Positions 33,057-41,272 of a DNA stretch of 64,000 nucleotides are shown here, in pieces (the first letter of the stretch is position 1; the number at the start of each line of letters is the position of its first letter). The position numbers and the translations under genes were made by a program. The notes beneath the pieces were generated by a model that saw only the letters and a list, made by a program, of their open reading frames with translations, was not told the origin of the DNA and did not search any database. The stretch spans positions 1 through 64,000 of the forward strand of contig NZ_JAHSPG010000012.1 of the NCBI RefSeq assembly GCF_019130065.1, read 5' to 3'. The DNA is from Pinibacter aurantiacus (GTDB lineage Bacteria; Bacteroidota; Bacteroidia; Chitinophagales; Chitinophagaceae).

Positions 33057-33105
33057 CTCATCTGATTTTGTCGGCTTTGTTCTATTTTTATTTTACGGCC
33101 AGTTC

Positions 33106-33113
33106 TAATTTTG
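33106..33113 (+). promoter_or_regulatory. Candidate -7 element of the VOC/PhnB-like gene
   Basis: TAATTTTG matches TAnnTTTG and is 22 nt before the ATG at 33135. A TTTG at 33076-33079 lies somewhat too far upstream (26 bp spacer). Confidence 0.35.
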
Positions 33114-33134
33114 GCATTAATAAAACAACACACA

Positions 33135-33557
33135 ATGACAAACAAAATGTATCCATGTCTTTGGTTCGATGGCAAAGCATCTGAAGCGGCAAAATATTAT
33201 TGCTCTATTTTCAAAGACTCCAAAATCATTTCTGAAAATCCTTTCGTGAGTTTGTTTGAATTGAATGGCAATAAATTTATGGCACTGAATGGCGGCCCGA
33301 AATACAAATTCACTCCTGCAACTTCATTTGTTGTTGAATGCGACACACAGGAAGAGATAGATCATTACTGGGAAAAATTAGGCAAGGACGGAAGATACGA
33401 CCAATGTGGTTGGTTGGATGACAAATATGGTGTGTCATGGCAAATAGTGCCAACGGTGCTTCATAAGCTCATGGCCGATCCTGAAAAATCGCCAAGAGTT
33501 GTGGAGGCGTTTATGAAGATGTCTAAATTTGATATCGCGACGTTGTTAAATGCGTAA
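33135..33557 (+). CDS. VOC-superfamily protein, PhnB / 3-demethylubiquinone methyltransferase-like
   Basis: This 140-residue protein has the PhnB-type pattern: YPCLWFDGKASEAAKYYCSIF, then FMALNGGPKYKFTPATSF, WEKLGKDGRYDQCGWLDDKYG and SWQIVPTVL. The family shares the glyoxalase/bleomycin-resistance fold, but its enzymatic role is unproven. The start at 33135 (MTNKMYP) matches the family N-terminus better than 33111. Confidence 0.85.
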   Translation: MTNKMYPCLWFDGKASEAAKYYCSIFKDSKIISENPFVSLFELNGNKFMALNGGPKYKFTPATSFVVECDTQEEIDHYWEKLGKDGRYDQCGWLDDKYGVSWQIVPTVLHKLMADPEKSPRVVEAFMKMSKFDIATLLNA

Positions 33558-33570
33558 CAGCCACGCTCGC

Positions 33571-33666
33571 TGTAGAGACGCGTTGAACGCGTCTCCCTGC
33601 ACAAAATGCTGTTCGCAAAAATGCTACAGCAAAACGTTGCTGAGACGCATTCAATGCGTCTCTACA
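33571..33666. repeat. GAGACGC palindrome pair, inverted
   Basis: Two hairpins, GAGACGCGTTGAACGCGTCTC (33575-33595) and GAGACGCATTCAATGCGTCTC (33642-33662), lie within outer arms TGTAGAGACGC (33571) and GCGTCTCTACA (33656-33666). This is a REP-like pair of a sort seen in many bacteria. Confidence 0.85.
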
Positions 33667-33718
33667 TTTTTAAATTATCACTGTTGACAATCTCGAAAAA
33701 TTGCTCAACATTAGCCTT

Positions 33719-34192
33719 ATGAACTTTACACAACAAATTGCCAAACACTTTAAAGACGTATATTTTGGAGGTAACTGGACCTCGGTAAACTTCAAGGACA
33801 CACTTGCGGACGTTTCCTGGGAGGAAGCCATTACCAAATTCAATTCTCTCAATACCATTGCCACACTCGTGTTTCACACAAACTATTATGTAGACGTTGT
33901 GCTGAAGGTTTTTCAGGGAGAAAAATTAAATGCCAGCGATAAATTCAGTTTTGACTGCCCTCCTATTGCTTCGCCGGAAGATTGGGCAAAACTGATGAGC
34001 AAAGCTTTTGAAGACGCTGAGAATTTTGCGGCCGCAATTGAACAATTGCCAGAGCAAAAACTTGGCGAAGCTTTCGAAGATGAAAAGTATGGAAACTATT
34101 ATAGAAATATTCATGGCATCATCGAGCACTGCCACTACCACTTAGGGCAAATTGCCTTGATAAAAAAAATGCTAAGGGAAGAAGTAAACTGA
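33719..34192 (+). CDS. DinB-family protein
   Basis: This 157-residue cytosolic four-helix protein has likely metal ligands in LVFHTNYYVDVVL (near residue 48) and IIEHCHYHLGQIALIK near the end, typical of DinB-superfamily enzymes. The start at 33719 is an ATG, while 33701 would be TTG. It is followed 98 bp later by another DinB-fold gene. Confidence 0.82.
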   Translation: MNFTQQIAKHFKDVYFGGNWTSVNFKDTLADVSWEEAITKFNSLNTIATLVFHTNYYVDVVLKVFQGEKLNASDKFSFDCPPIASPEDWAKLMSKAFEDAENFAAAIEQLPEQKLGEAFEDEKYGNYYRNIHGIIEHCHYHLGQIALIKKMLREEVN

Positions 34193-34290
34193 TTTTCAAA
34201 CACATACATTTTCATTTCGACATCAGGTTTTGGTGTATAAATAGCCTTTTTATTTCTCTTGCCCTTTTTCTATTTTGTAAGAAAAAACGT

Positions 34291-34803
34291 ATGAGCAAGA
34301 TAAGAACAGAAGGCTTTTTGCAGGAGCTCAACAGTGAGTATAAGGCAACACGCGCCTGCCTCGAAAGGATTCCTGAATCTTTGTTTGAATTCAAACCTCA
34401 TCCTAAATCAATGCAGTTAGGCTACCTTACTTTGCTGGTAGCAGAAATTCCTTTGTGGATCAAACATATGATCGTAGACAGCGAAATTGATTTCGCTACT
34501 TTCAAACATGAATCTCCCAAAACGACAGAGGAAGTGGTAAATTTTTTCGAGAAGAATATGGAAGCGGCAAGAAGCGCATTGCAAGGCACAAATGATGAAG
34601 AGTTGAATTCAACCAATTTTTCACTAAAGACAAATGGAAACGTGTTATACACGGCGCCGAAAATTGTAGACGTTAGTACCACGCTCAACCACTGGGTGCA
34701 CCACCGCGGGCAACTCACTGTGTACATGCGTTTGAACGATATCGCCGTGCCTTCGATCTATGGCCCATCGGCGGATGAACAGACTTTTGCACCGCCGAAA
34801 TGA
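34291..34803 (+). CDS. DinB-family protein
   Basis: This 170-residue DinB-superfamily protein has an N-terminal LNSEYKATRACLERIPESLFEFKPHPKS segment and a C-terminal LNHWVHHRGQLTVYMRLN with likely metal-binding His residues. It ends with the P-S-IYGPSADE segment common in this subgroup. It is tandem with another DinB-fold gene but not a close paralogue. A REP-like hairpin ends the unit. Confidence 0.84.
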   Translation: MSKIRTEGFLQELNSEYKATRACLERIPESLFEFKPHPKSMQLGYLTLLVAEIPLWIKHMIVDSEIDFATFKHESPKTTEEVVNFFEKNMEAARSALQGTNDEELNSTNFSLKTNGNVLYTAPKIVDVSTTLNHWVHHRGQLTVYMRLNDIAVPSIYGPSADEQTFAPPK

Positions 34804-34819
34804 AACATGAAATTGGTTA

Positions 34820-34839
34820 GGGGCGATTCGAATTCGCCC
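34820..34839 (+). terminator. Hairpin terminator, REP-like (GGGGCGATTCGAATTCGCCC)
   Basis: An imperfect palindrome followed by TTTT lies 17 bp after the DinB stop. It is a degenerate relative of the GGGCGAATGCGATTCGCCC repeat at 57280 and 61278. Confidence 0.6.
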
Positions 34840-34951
34840 TTTTCCGCATCATGGGCTTGGTTGAAAATTAAACTCGGGTGTAACAAAGATTCAATTTACC
34901 TGCGCAACGTTTTCGACAAAAACGTGGTCATGCCCCAAATACGCCCTTGTT

Positions 34952-36193
34952 ATGAAAAAAAGTCTCCTAAAAATTACCCTCCTGCTATTTGCAGTCGTTG
35001 CGGTTACCGCATGTAAAAAGGATGATTCTTCCGATTATTTCAATGACCTGAAACTGCCTGAAAACACAACCACCGTTGTGACCGGGCAAAACGAATTTGC
35101 CTTCAATCTTTTCAACAGGCAGCTACAAGCGGAAAACAGCAATTCCAATACACTTATTTCTCCTCTGAGCGTTTACCTGTGCCTTGCGATGGCGTACAAC
35201 GGCGCAGACGGACAAACAAAAGCGGCAATTGAACAAGCACTCGCCATTAAAGGAATAACTATTGATGACGTAAATAAAGTTTGCCAGGCCGTTGTTACAC
35301 AAATGCCCCAGGAAGACGGCAAAGTTGCTCTTAGCATTGCCAACTCAGTGTGGTACACAAATAGCACGGTTGCTCCTTTAAATTCGTTCCTGGATGCAAC
35401 ATCCACTTATTACAAGGCTACTTCAAAAGGGCTTGATTTCTCTTCGCCTTCCGCTATCTCTACAATTAATGATTGGGTTTCAAGCAATACAAAAGGCAAA
35501 ATCAACAAAATCATAGATCAAATAGACGCTGGCGAGGTGATGTTCCTCATTAACGCGATTTACTTTTATGGCACATGGAAAAATGGCTTTAAGTCATCAA
35601 GCACCCATAACGATATTTTTTATGCCGCGGATAAAAGCAAACCATCCGTTCCTTTTATGTCTGCCGAGTTTACAACTAATTACCTTCATTCAGACACATA
35701 CTCTGGCCTGGAGTTACCCTACGGTTCTGGTAAAGGCTTTAGTATGTTTGTATTAATGCCACATGATCCCCAGCAATCCATCCAGAATTTTGCTGCTTCT
35801 TTCGACCTGGATGCATTTGCCGAAAATTTGAAGACCGCACCAAGCTGGAAGCTTCTTATTACCGTACCAAAATGGGAGTACTCGTATCAAGTGAAAAATT
35901 TCAAATACATTTTAAGCGACATGGGAATGGGTAATGCATTTTCCAGCAGTGCAGATTTTTCAAAAATGTATCCCATACCGGTGCAGCTCACTCGCGTAGT
36001 TCATAAAACGTATATCAAGGTAAGCGAAGATGGAACGGAGGCCGCAGCGGTGACAGCAGCAGGTGCAGGTATAATGTCTGCCGGCCCGCCGCAGGAATTC
36101 AAGTTGGATCATCCATTCCTGTACCTGATAATGGAAAAACAAACAGGCAGCATCTTATTCGCTGGTGCCGTAAATGATCCTTCAAAACATTGA
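34952..36193 (+). CDS. Serpin (serine protease inhibitor) lipoprotein
   Basis: This 413-residue serpin has a lipoprotein signal (VAVTACKKDD, Cys near residue 21). Serpin motifs include NTLISPLSVYLCLAMAYNGA, INDWVSSNTKGKI, LINAIYFYGTW and DHPFLYLI. The reactive-loop hinge EDGTEAAAVTAAGAG has the small residues needed for loop insertion, so inhibition is likely. With the normal 17-residue spacing from the hinge Glu the P1-P1' bond falls at Met-Ser, as in alpha-1-antitrypsin. Acidic residues right after the lipid Cys favour surface exposure. Target protease unknown. Confidence 0.9.
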   Translation: MKKSLLKITLLLFAVVAVTACKKDDSSDYFNDLKLPENTTTVVTGQNEFAFNLFNRQLQAENSNSNTLISPLSVYLCLAMAYNGADGQTKAAIEQALAIKGITIDDVNKVCQAVVTQMPQEDGKVALSIANSVWYTNSTVAPLNSFLDATSTYYKATSKGLDFSSPSAISTINDWVSSNTKGKINKIIDQIDAGEVMFLINAIYFYGTWKNGFKSSSTHNDIFYAADKSKPSVPFMSAEFTTNYLHSDTYSGLELPYGSGKGFSMFVLMPHDPQQSIQNFAASFDLDAFAENLKTAPSWKLLITVPKWEYSYQVKNFKYILSDMGMGNAFSSSADFSKMYPIPVQLTRVVHKTYIKVSEDGTEAAAVTAAGAGIMSAGPPQEFKLDHPFLYLIMEKQTGSILFAGAVNDPSKH

Positions 36194-36218
36194 TAAACCT
36201 TTTTTACAGGCAACATTC

Positions 36219-36246
36219 AAAGGCACAGTTTTCAAGCTGTGCCTTT
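36219..36246 (+). terminator. Terminator of the serpin gene
   Basis: The stem AAAGGCACAG / CTGTGCCTTT encloses an 8-nt loop. Confidence 0.8.
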
Positions 36247-36268
36247 GTTGTAAAAGAGAAAACATGAT

Positions 36269-36303
36269 TTTGATCATAAAACTCCCGGCTTTATTTATTT
36301 TTG
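36269..36303 (+). promoter_or_regulatory. Candidate Bacteroidota promoter of the HPP gene
   Basis: TTTG (36269-36272), a 23-bp spacer, and TATTTTTG (36296-36303) lie 15 nt before the ATG at 36319. Confidence 0.5.
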
Positions 36304-36318
36304 TGCCCATTACCAAAG

Positions 36319-36900
36319 ATGAAAAAGAAATTAAAAAAACATTACAGGCTCGCGAGATTTATTGTTTACAAAGAAACCCTGGTTGATTTTAAGGAGCACT
36401 TATGGACATTTCTTGGCTCTTTTACAGCAATAGGCTTGATTGGATTGATCCACAGTAAATACTTCACTCTCAACGATAACGTCTTCCTTATCGGTTCGTT
36501 TGGAGCTTCTGCTGTGCTGATCTACGGCATCATCAATAGCCCGTTTTCTCAACCGCGAAATTTAATTGGGGGGCATGTAGTCTCTGCGTTGGTGGGCGTT
36601 ACTTTTCACAAATTGCTTCCGGATTCTCTTTGGTTGTCGGCAGGCTTGTCGGTTTCGTTCGCCATTATTTTAATGCAGATCACCAAAACACTGCATCCGC
36701 CCGGAGGTGCTACGGCACTTATTGCAAACATTGGTTCCGATAAAATTCACAGCCTTGGCTACCTGTATGTGTTGAGCCCTGTTCTAACAGGTGTTCTGAT
36801 CCTGTTTACCGTCGCCATGATTTTTAATAACCTTACGAGTCATAGAAAATACCCTAAGAACAAACACTGGTATAAGTTGTGGGAACGAAGATACAGGTGA
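36319..36900 (+). CDS. HPP-family membrane protein
   Basis: This 193-residue protein has four transmembrane helices and the family motif LHPPGGATAL (near residue 124). Additional conserved segments are FLIGSFGASAVLIYG, SQPRNLIGGHV and a short basic C-terminal tail. Some HPP proteins have been linked to nitrite transport, but most are uncharacterised. The start at 36319 (MKKK) is preferred over a TTG at 36301. Confidence 0.88.
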   Translation: MKKKLKKHYRLARFIVYKETLVDFKEHLWTFLGSFTAIGLIGLIHSKYFTLNDNVFLIGSFGASAVLIYGIINSPFSQPRNLIGGHVVSALVGVTFHKLLPDSLWLSAGLSVSFAIILMQITKTLHPPGGATALIANIGSDKIHSLGYLYVLSPVLTGVLILFTVAMIFNNLTSHRKYPKNKHWYKLWERRYR

Positions 36901-36929
36901 CCTTACTTTAAACTCATTGTTGAACGCAC

Positions 36930-37598
36930 TTATTTCAATACATAAATCAACCTGATTCCAGCCGTGATATTGGGCGCAAAGGTATTGCCGCCGTTTGCGT
37001 CTATCTCTTCCTTTAACGAAGGAATATTGACATCAACCGGGGTAATAATGGAATAGTAATCTTTGTTGAATTCCTGGTTTTCGGTTTTAATCATTCTGTA
37101 ACGAAAACCAACACCGCAATAAAAATCCCAGCCGAATCGCCTGGAGAGCATCTTTTGTTGTCCAAAAACCAGATTAAGTCCAAGTACGTTTTTCTTAACT
37201 GCAAAAACATCAGTGGCTTCTTTCAAGCTATCGACAACATATTCGACTTGTGTGTTGTGGTGATCGTTTGTATAAAATGCATTTACTGCCAGATAAGCGT
37301 TTTTTAACCTCCGTTGCTTTGTCGCCGGAAAATAATACCGCAGCTCGGTTTTCAGTTTAAAACCTCGAGGGTTAATAAAGGTTGTGTCAGTTTTGTTAAT
37401 GTAACTCTCACGATACTTTACTCCCAGTTCATTGTACCAACTCATTGTGTTTGACAACCGGTATTCTACACCTGCTTGAATCGTTGGAAAACTTACGTCA
37501 TCCACGAGTGCAAGCGGACAAAATTTTAACTGAATCGGTTTCTGAGAAAAGGCACTTGTCGACAATATGAGACAGAGAACAATTTGTATATACTTCAT
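36930..37598 (-). CDS. Outer-membrane beta-barrel protein (DUF3575-like)
   Basis: This 222-residue protein has a signal peptide (to AFSQ, about residue 19). Alternating strands include GVEYRLSNTMSWYNELGVKYR, then LKTELRYYFPA and GVGFRYR, consistent with an eight-stranded barrel. Final strand: ITAGIRLIYVLK. The family resemblance is to DUF3575 proteins of Bacteroidota, of unknown function. Confidence 0.75.
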   Translation of the reverse strand: MKYIQIVLCLILSTSAFSQKPIQLKFCPLALVDDVSFPTIQAGVEYRLSNTMSWYNELGVKYRESYINKTDTTFINPRGFKLKTELRYYFPATKQRRLKNAYLAVNAFYTNDHHNTQVEYVVDSLKEATDVFAVKKNVLGLNLVFGQQKMLSRRFGWDFYCGVGFRYRMIKTENQEFNKDYYSIITPVDVNIPSLKEEIDANGGNTFAPNITAGIRLIYVLK

Positions 37599-37685
37599 GG
37601 GCGCTTTGCAGCAAATGGTTTAGAGATATTTCAGGCAGGACAGCTAAAAAAAAGAAAGTGTTGCGTGATGCAAGATTTTTAGCAT

Positions 37686-38258
37686 TCAATTTATATCTTT
37701 CAAATACTCATCCACATTTCCCCAGCGGCTGGATCCATTTTCTTTTTGATAGATGAGTTCATTTACGGTGTCTACAACCTTCTGCATCCGTGCGGGAGAA
37801 ATGCGGGTCAAAAAGTATACGGTTCTTCCGTTGACAAGTCTGAATATGATCGGATTTCTGGTTTTATTGCTCACACGATTCATGGGCAAGAGCAGCGTCA
37901 TTACAACGGCTCCAGCTATTTCGCCGGTTGTCGATTCTTTTGGAACGCTTAATGTGGCGAAACTCATATCATCGATATAGTAAACCCTCTCCTGTATTTT
38001 GAGCAAGGACACTAACGAATTCTTCTTTTGCACTACCTTATTTTCATACACTATTATTTCATCGCTACCAATGACAATTAATGGCAGAAAACACAAAAAA
38101 CCAATTATCCAAAACGCGGTGGGATTTTCATCATAATGCATAGATGACAATATCATAACACCCACCAACATTACTCTGTATAGGATACTTAAAAAATAAT
38201 CAACGATCGAAAATTCCCTGAGAAGCTTTCTGCTCATGCCATCAAATAATATTTGCAA
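37686..38258 (-). CDS. Membrane protein of unknown function, PH-like
   Basis: This 190-residue protein has two hydrophobic helices (about residues 24-44 and 48-66), then a soluble region with an EIIVYENKVVQKKNSLVSLLKI segment. This is typical of membrane-anchored PH-like domains that place a beta sandwich after the helices. The start may be 38258 or the internal Met at 38237 (MSRKLL). No partner gene is evident. Confidence 0.6.
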   Translation of the reverse strand: MQILFDGMSRKLLREFSIVDYFLSILYRVMLVGVMILSSMHYDENPTAFWIIGFLCFLPLIVIGSDEIIVYENKVVQKKNSLVSLLKIQERVYYIDDMSFATLSVPKESTTGEIAGAVVMTLLLPMNRVSNKTRNPIIFRLVNGRTVYFLTRISPARMQKVVDTVNELIYQKENGSSRWGNVDEYLKDIN

Positions 38259-38307
38259 ATATATTCCCGGCGTAGTGATTAATTAATAAGAGGAAACTCT
38301 TAAGGGA

Positions 38308-38400
38308 GTTGAGAATTGAGAATTGAGAGTGGAGAGTGGAGAGTTAGACACGCACACCAAAAATCTCTGTAAATCAGTTTAATCAGTGTTATCTGTGTGC
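38308..38400. repeat. TTGAGAG-type heptamers and an inverted family B arm
   Basis: The words TTGAGAA and TGGAGAG repeat every 7 nt at 38308-38345. A B-type arm in the AATCAGTGTTATCTGTGTGCC orientation follows at 38358-38400. Confidence 0.78.
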
Positions 38401-38418
38401 CTATCTTCAAAACAAAAA

Positions 38419-38454
38419 AGCTATTACCTGATCCAATGATCTACGGTAATAGCT
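38419..38454 (-). terminator. Terminator at the end of the starch locus
   Basis: The perfect stem AGCTATTACC / GGTAATAGCT is followed on the minus strand by TTTTTT, 22 bp past the last gene of the locus. Confidence 0.9.
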
Positions 38455-38475
38455 AACCAGATAGGGACAAATATT

Positions 38476-41070
38476 TTACTGGTTCAGTACCTTGCTGCTG
38501 TATACATGATATTCGCCGGGCGTTAACGTTGCGGTATATGATGTACTGCCCAATGTGATTGTTGCACCAGTTAAGCAATCATACCATGTGCCAGATGAAG
38601 GGAACGTGATATTCGCTGTTTGTGGATTCACGTCAAAATTCCCCACTACAACCACATTGGCGTCGGTGCCATTGAGTTTAATATTTTTAACCGCTCCGCT
38701 CAAATCATATTGAAAATTGCTTGTCGCAAATACGGCGTTCTTTGTTTTCAATCGTATCATTTTTGCAAACACATTGTACAATGCTTGCCTGTCCGGATTA
38801 CCTTGGTATTCCCAATGCGGTGGCTTCTCTCCTGTTCTGTCACCCTGGTTGATAGAAACATCGTAGCCTACTTCTCCAAACTCCCAAATCATTTTAGGGC
38901 CTGGAGAGGAGAACAAAAATGCTGCGGCCATTTGCTGGCGCTTCAAACCTGTTGCAAGATCTTTAGTGCTGTATGCGCCGGAAGAATTACCATATTGTTC
39001 GTTCTTATACTGCAGTCTTTCTTCATCATGACTTTCCATGTACGTTACAAGATTATATGGTTGGGTAAATCCATGCTTGTCGTAAAAGATGCGTGAAAAA
39101 TCCCAGTCTGTAGTATAACCCATTGTTGCCTGGTTAAAATTGTAATTCGTATTGTTCCACAACATCATGCCCTCAGCGGAAAGAGCCTGCTCCTCCATAT
39201 CAACTGCAAAGTGTTCAAGAATTACATAAAAGTTTGGATCGATGTTTTTTATAAAATTGTTGTATTCTTTCCAAATGGCTACGCGGCTTGCGTCATACTT
39301 GGCAAAATCGGCATCATTGGAGCTCATGTTTTCGGTAAAGCCTTTCGAAAGGTCAAACCTGAATCCGTCCACTTTGTATTGCTGCATCCAGAACTGCAAT
39401 ACATTTTTTACAAAATATTTCGTGGCCGCACTTTCATGGTTAAAGTCGTAACCCACGTTGTACGGGTGCGTTGGGTTTACATTGAACCAGGGACTGTTAG
39501 CTGCAGGCTTTTGTGCAGTACCATCAAAATACAATTGCACCATTGGAGATTGACCAAATGAATGATTCAACACCATGTCGAGAATTACGGCAATTCCCTT
39601 TTTGTGACACTCATCAATAAAAGCTTTCAGCGCTGTTTTGGGTCCATAGTATTTATCGGCAGCAAAATAAAAATCAGGATTATACCCCCAGCTTGAGTTG
39701 CCTTCAAACTCTGTAACAGGCATCAATTCTACTGCGTTTACACCCAACCTTGTAAGATAAGTCAGTGTATCCTTCAACGTCTGGTAATTATGTGCCCCAA
39801 TAAAATCACGCACATGCAGTTCATAAATAACCAGGTCTTTTTTATCGGGTCTTGTAAAGTTGGAAACCTGCCAGTTGTATTGCTGCGGAGTTGCCTGCAT
39901 CACACTTACAATGCCAGTTGCTTTTCCAGTAGGGTAAGACGGCATATTGGGAAACGTTTCCGAACTAATGTATTTATCATTATCGGGATCCAGGATCAAC
40001 TCGCAATAAGGATCTGCCACTTTCAGCGTACCATCTACGAGGTATTGATAGGTGTAATATTTGTTTGCATCAAGGTTATCAACCTGCACCCACCAGCGTG
40101 TGCCATCGGGTGTTTTCTTCATGAAATATTTTGGATCTGCCTGCCAGTTATTGAAGTCACCAATTACGTAGCCAAACTTTCTATCAGGTGCATAAATATT
40201 TAAAATTGCAGAGGTTCCGTTGTTAATGAAGGTAACGCCATCCTTTGCGCCTGAAGGCAGCGCAGCTATCTCAACTGTTCCTGCACTTACAAATGTATAG
40301 GTTGTTTCGGCAGTTTGTCCGTTCGCAGTCGCAGTAACTTTTACCGTTTGCGTACCTCCTAATGTCAACTTTGTCTTGCCACTTACAGTAGTTGTATTGC
40401 TGGCTGTCGCAAAGCTTGCGCCGTTTAATGAAATGGTTAAACTGGAAGCCTGAGAGGAAACAGCAGACACACTGATTTCATCGCCCGTCATTTGCGTCTG
40501 CAATACGGGCTCTGGTGTAAATTTCGGTGCAAATTCCGGTGAAGTAAATCTTACCTGCAACTTACTGGCGTCGTAGATGTTGATGAACATGTCGCTGCCA
40601 TCCGTATTGCGTGCTACAAGGCTGCCATCTGCATTGCGGAACAACAATGCCAGCTTTAAGATTTTTTCACCTGAAGGTACGTTGTAAAAACTGCGTGGCC
40701 TTAAAGTTATCTGGTACTTATCATTGCCAAGAGATGTCGTTTTTGATTTTGGATCTGCCGTATTGAATGAAGAGCTTGCAACGTATTTCCACCCGCCATT
40801 GCTTTGATCAGTAACTACCCCCGTATAGATGTAAACGTCGCCACCATACCCCTTTAAACCTGCATTGCCTTTTGAAGCATCCAATGTTATGGTAATGGCT
40901 CCCGTATCAGTTGGAAATGGCGGAGTCCAAGTAAGCAAACCCGTTTCCGTTACCGGGTTCGAAGGATGTGTTGTATCGGACGGATTGCCGCCTCCACCTG
41001 CATCCGACTTTTTACAAGCCGGTGCATATGCAAGAACAAACACTAACAGGAGCAGATAAAATTTCTTCAT
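38476..41070 (-). CDS. Surface lipoprotein alpha-amylase (GH13) with N-terminal beta domains
   Basis: This 864-residue protein has a lipoprotein signal (AYAPACKK, Cys at about residue 19). N-terminal beta domains (about 40-280) precede a CBM48-like module with GYVIGDFNNW (near 300). The GH13 barrel holds ELMPVTEFEGN, DMVLNHSFG, GFRFDLSKGF with nucleophile D573, ILEHFA with acid/base E619, and ESHDEER. A C-terminal beta domain ends the chain. It probably hydrolyses starch at the cell surface to malto-oligosaccharides, the role of SusG. It is the last gene of the locus. Confidence 0.9.
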   Translation of the reverse strand: MKKFYLLLLVFVLAYAPACKKSDAGGGGNPSDTTHPSNPVTETGLLTWTPPFPTDTGAITITLDASKGNAGLKGYGGDVYIYTGVVTDQSNGGWKYVASSSFNTADPKSKTTSLGNDKYQITLRPRSFYNVPSGEKILKLALLFRNADGSLVARNTDGSDMFINIYDASKLQVRFTSPEFAPKFTPEPVLQTQMTGDEISVSAVSSQASSLTISLNGASFATASNTTTVSGKTKLTLGGTQTVKVTATANGQTAETTYTFVSAGTVEIAALPSGAKDGVTFINNGTSAILNIYAPDRKFGYVIGDFNNWQADPKYFMKKTPDGTRWWVQVDNLDANKYYTYQYLVDGTLKVADPYCELILDPDNDKYISSETFPNMPSYPTGKATGIVSVMQATPQQYNWQVSNFTRPDKKDLVIYELHVRDFIGAHNYQTLKDTLTYLTRLGVNAVELMPVTEFEGNSSWGYNPDFYFAADKYYGPKTALKAFIDECHKKGIAVILDMVLNHSFGQSPMVQLYFDGTAQKPAANSPWFNVNPTHPYNVGYDFNHESAATKYFVKNVLQFWMQQYKVDGFRFDLSKGFTENMSSNDADFAKYDASRVAIWKEYNNFIKNIDPNFYVILEHFAVDMEEQALSAEGMMLWNNTNYNFNQATMGYTTDWDFSRIFYDKHGFTQPYNLVTYMESHDEERLQYKNEQYGNSSGAYSTKDLATGLKRQQMAAAFLFSSPGPKMIWEFGEVGYDVSINQGDRTGEKPPHWEYQGNPDRQALYNVFAKMIRLKTKNAVFATSNFQYDLSGAVKNIKLNGTDANVVVVGNFDVNPQTANITFPSSGTWYDCLTGATITLGSTSYTATLTPGEYHVYSSKVLNQ

Positions 41071-41077
41071 GGCAGAT

Positions 41078-41155
41078 GAGTTGTGAGTTATAAGTTTTGA
41101 GTTCGTAGTTGTTAGTTGTTCGTTGTTCGTTGTTCGTTAGCAGTTGTTGGTTGTT
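41078..41155. repeat. GTTGTTC and GAGTTGT heptamer words upstream of the amylase
   Basis: GAGTTGTG, GAGTTATA, AGTTTTGAG words (41080-41105) are followed by GTTGTTC units at a 7-nt period (41108-41142). Confidence 0.75.
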
Positions 41156-41236
41156 AGGCTGGCAATTGATCGTTATTGTTTTTTCTTCATCCACTTGAAA
41201 GAAACCAATGGTGATGAATTAGGTGCGATATACTTG

Positions 41237-41272
41237 CATTCTTAATTCTTAATTCTTAATTCTTAATTAATC
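41237..41272. repeat. TTCTTAA heptamer array (family F) overlapping the MFS stop
   Basis: Four TTCTTAA/TTAATTC words run at a 7-nt period. The MFS gene's stop codon (minus-strand TAA, 41263-41265) and its last Asn codon lie inside. Confidence 0.85.
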
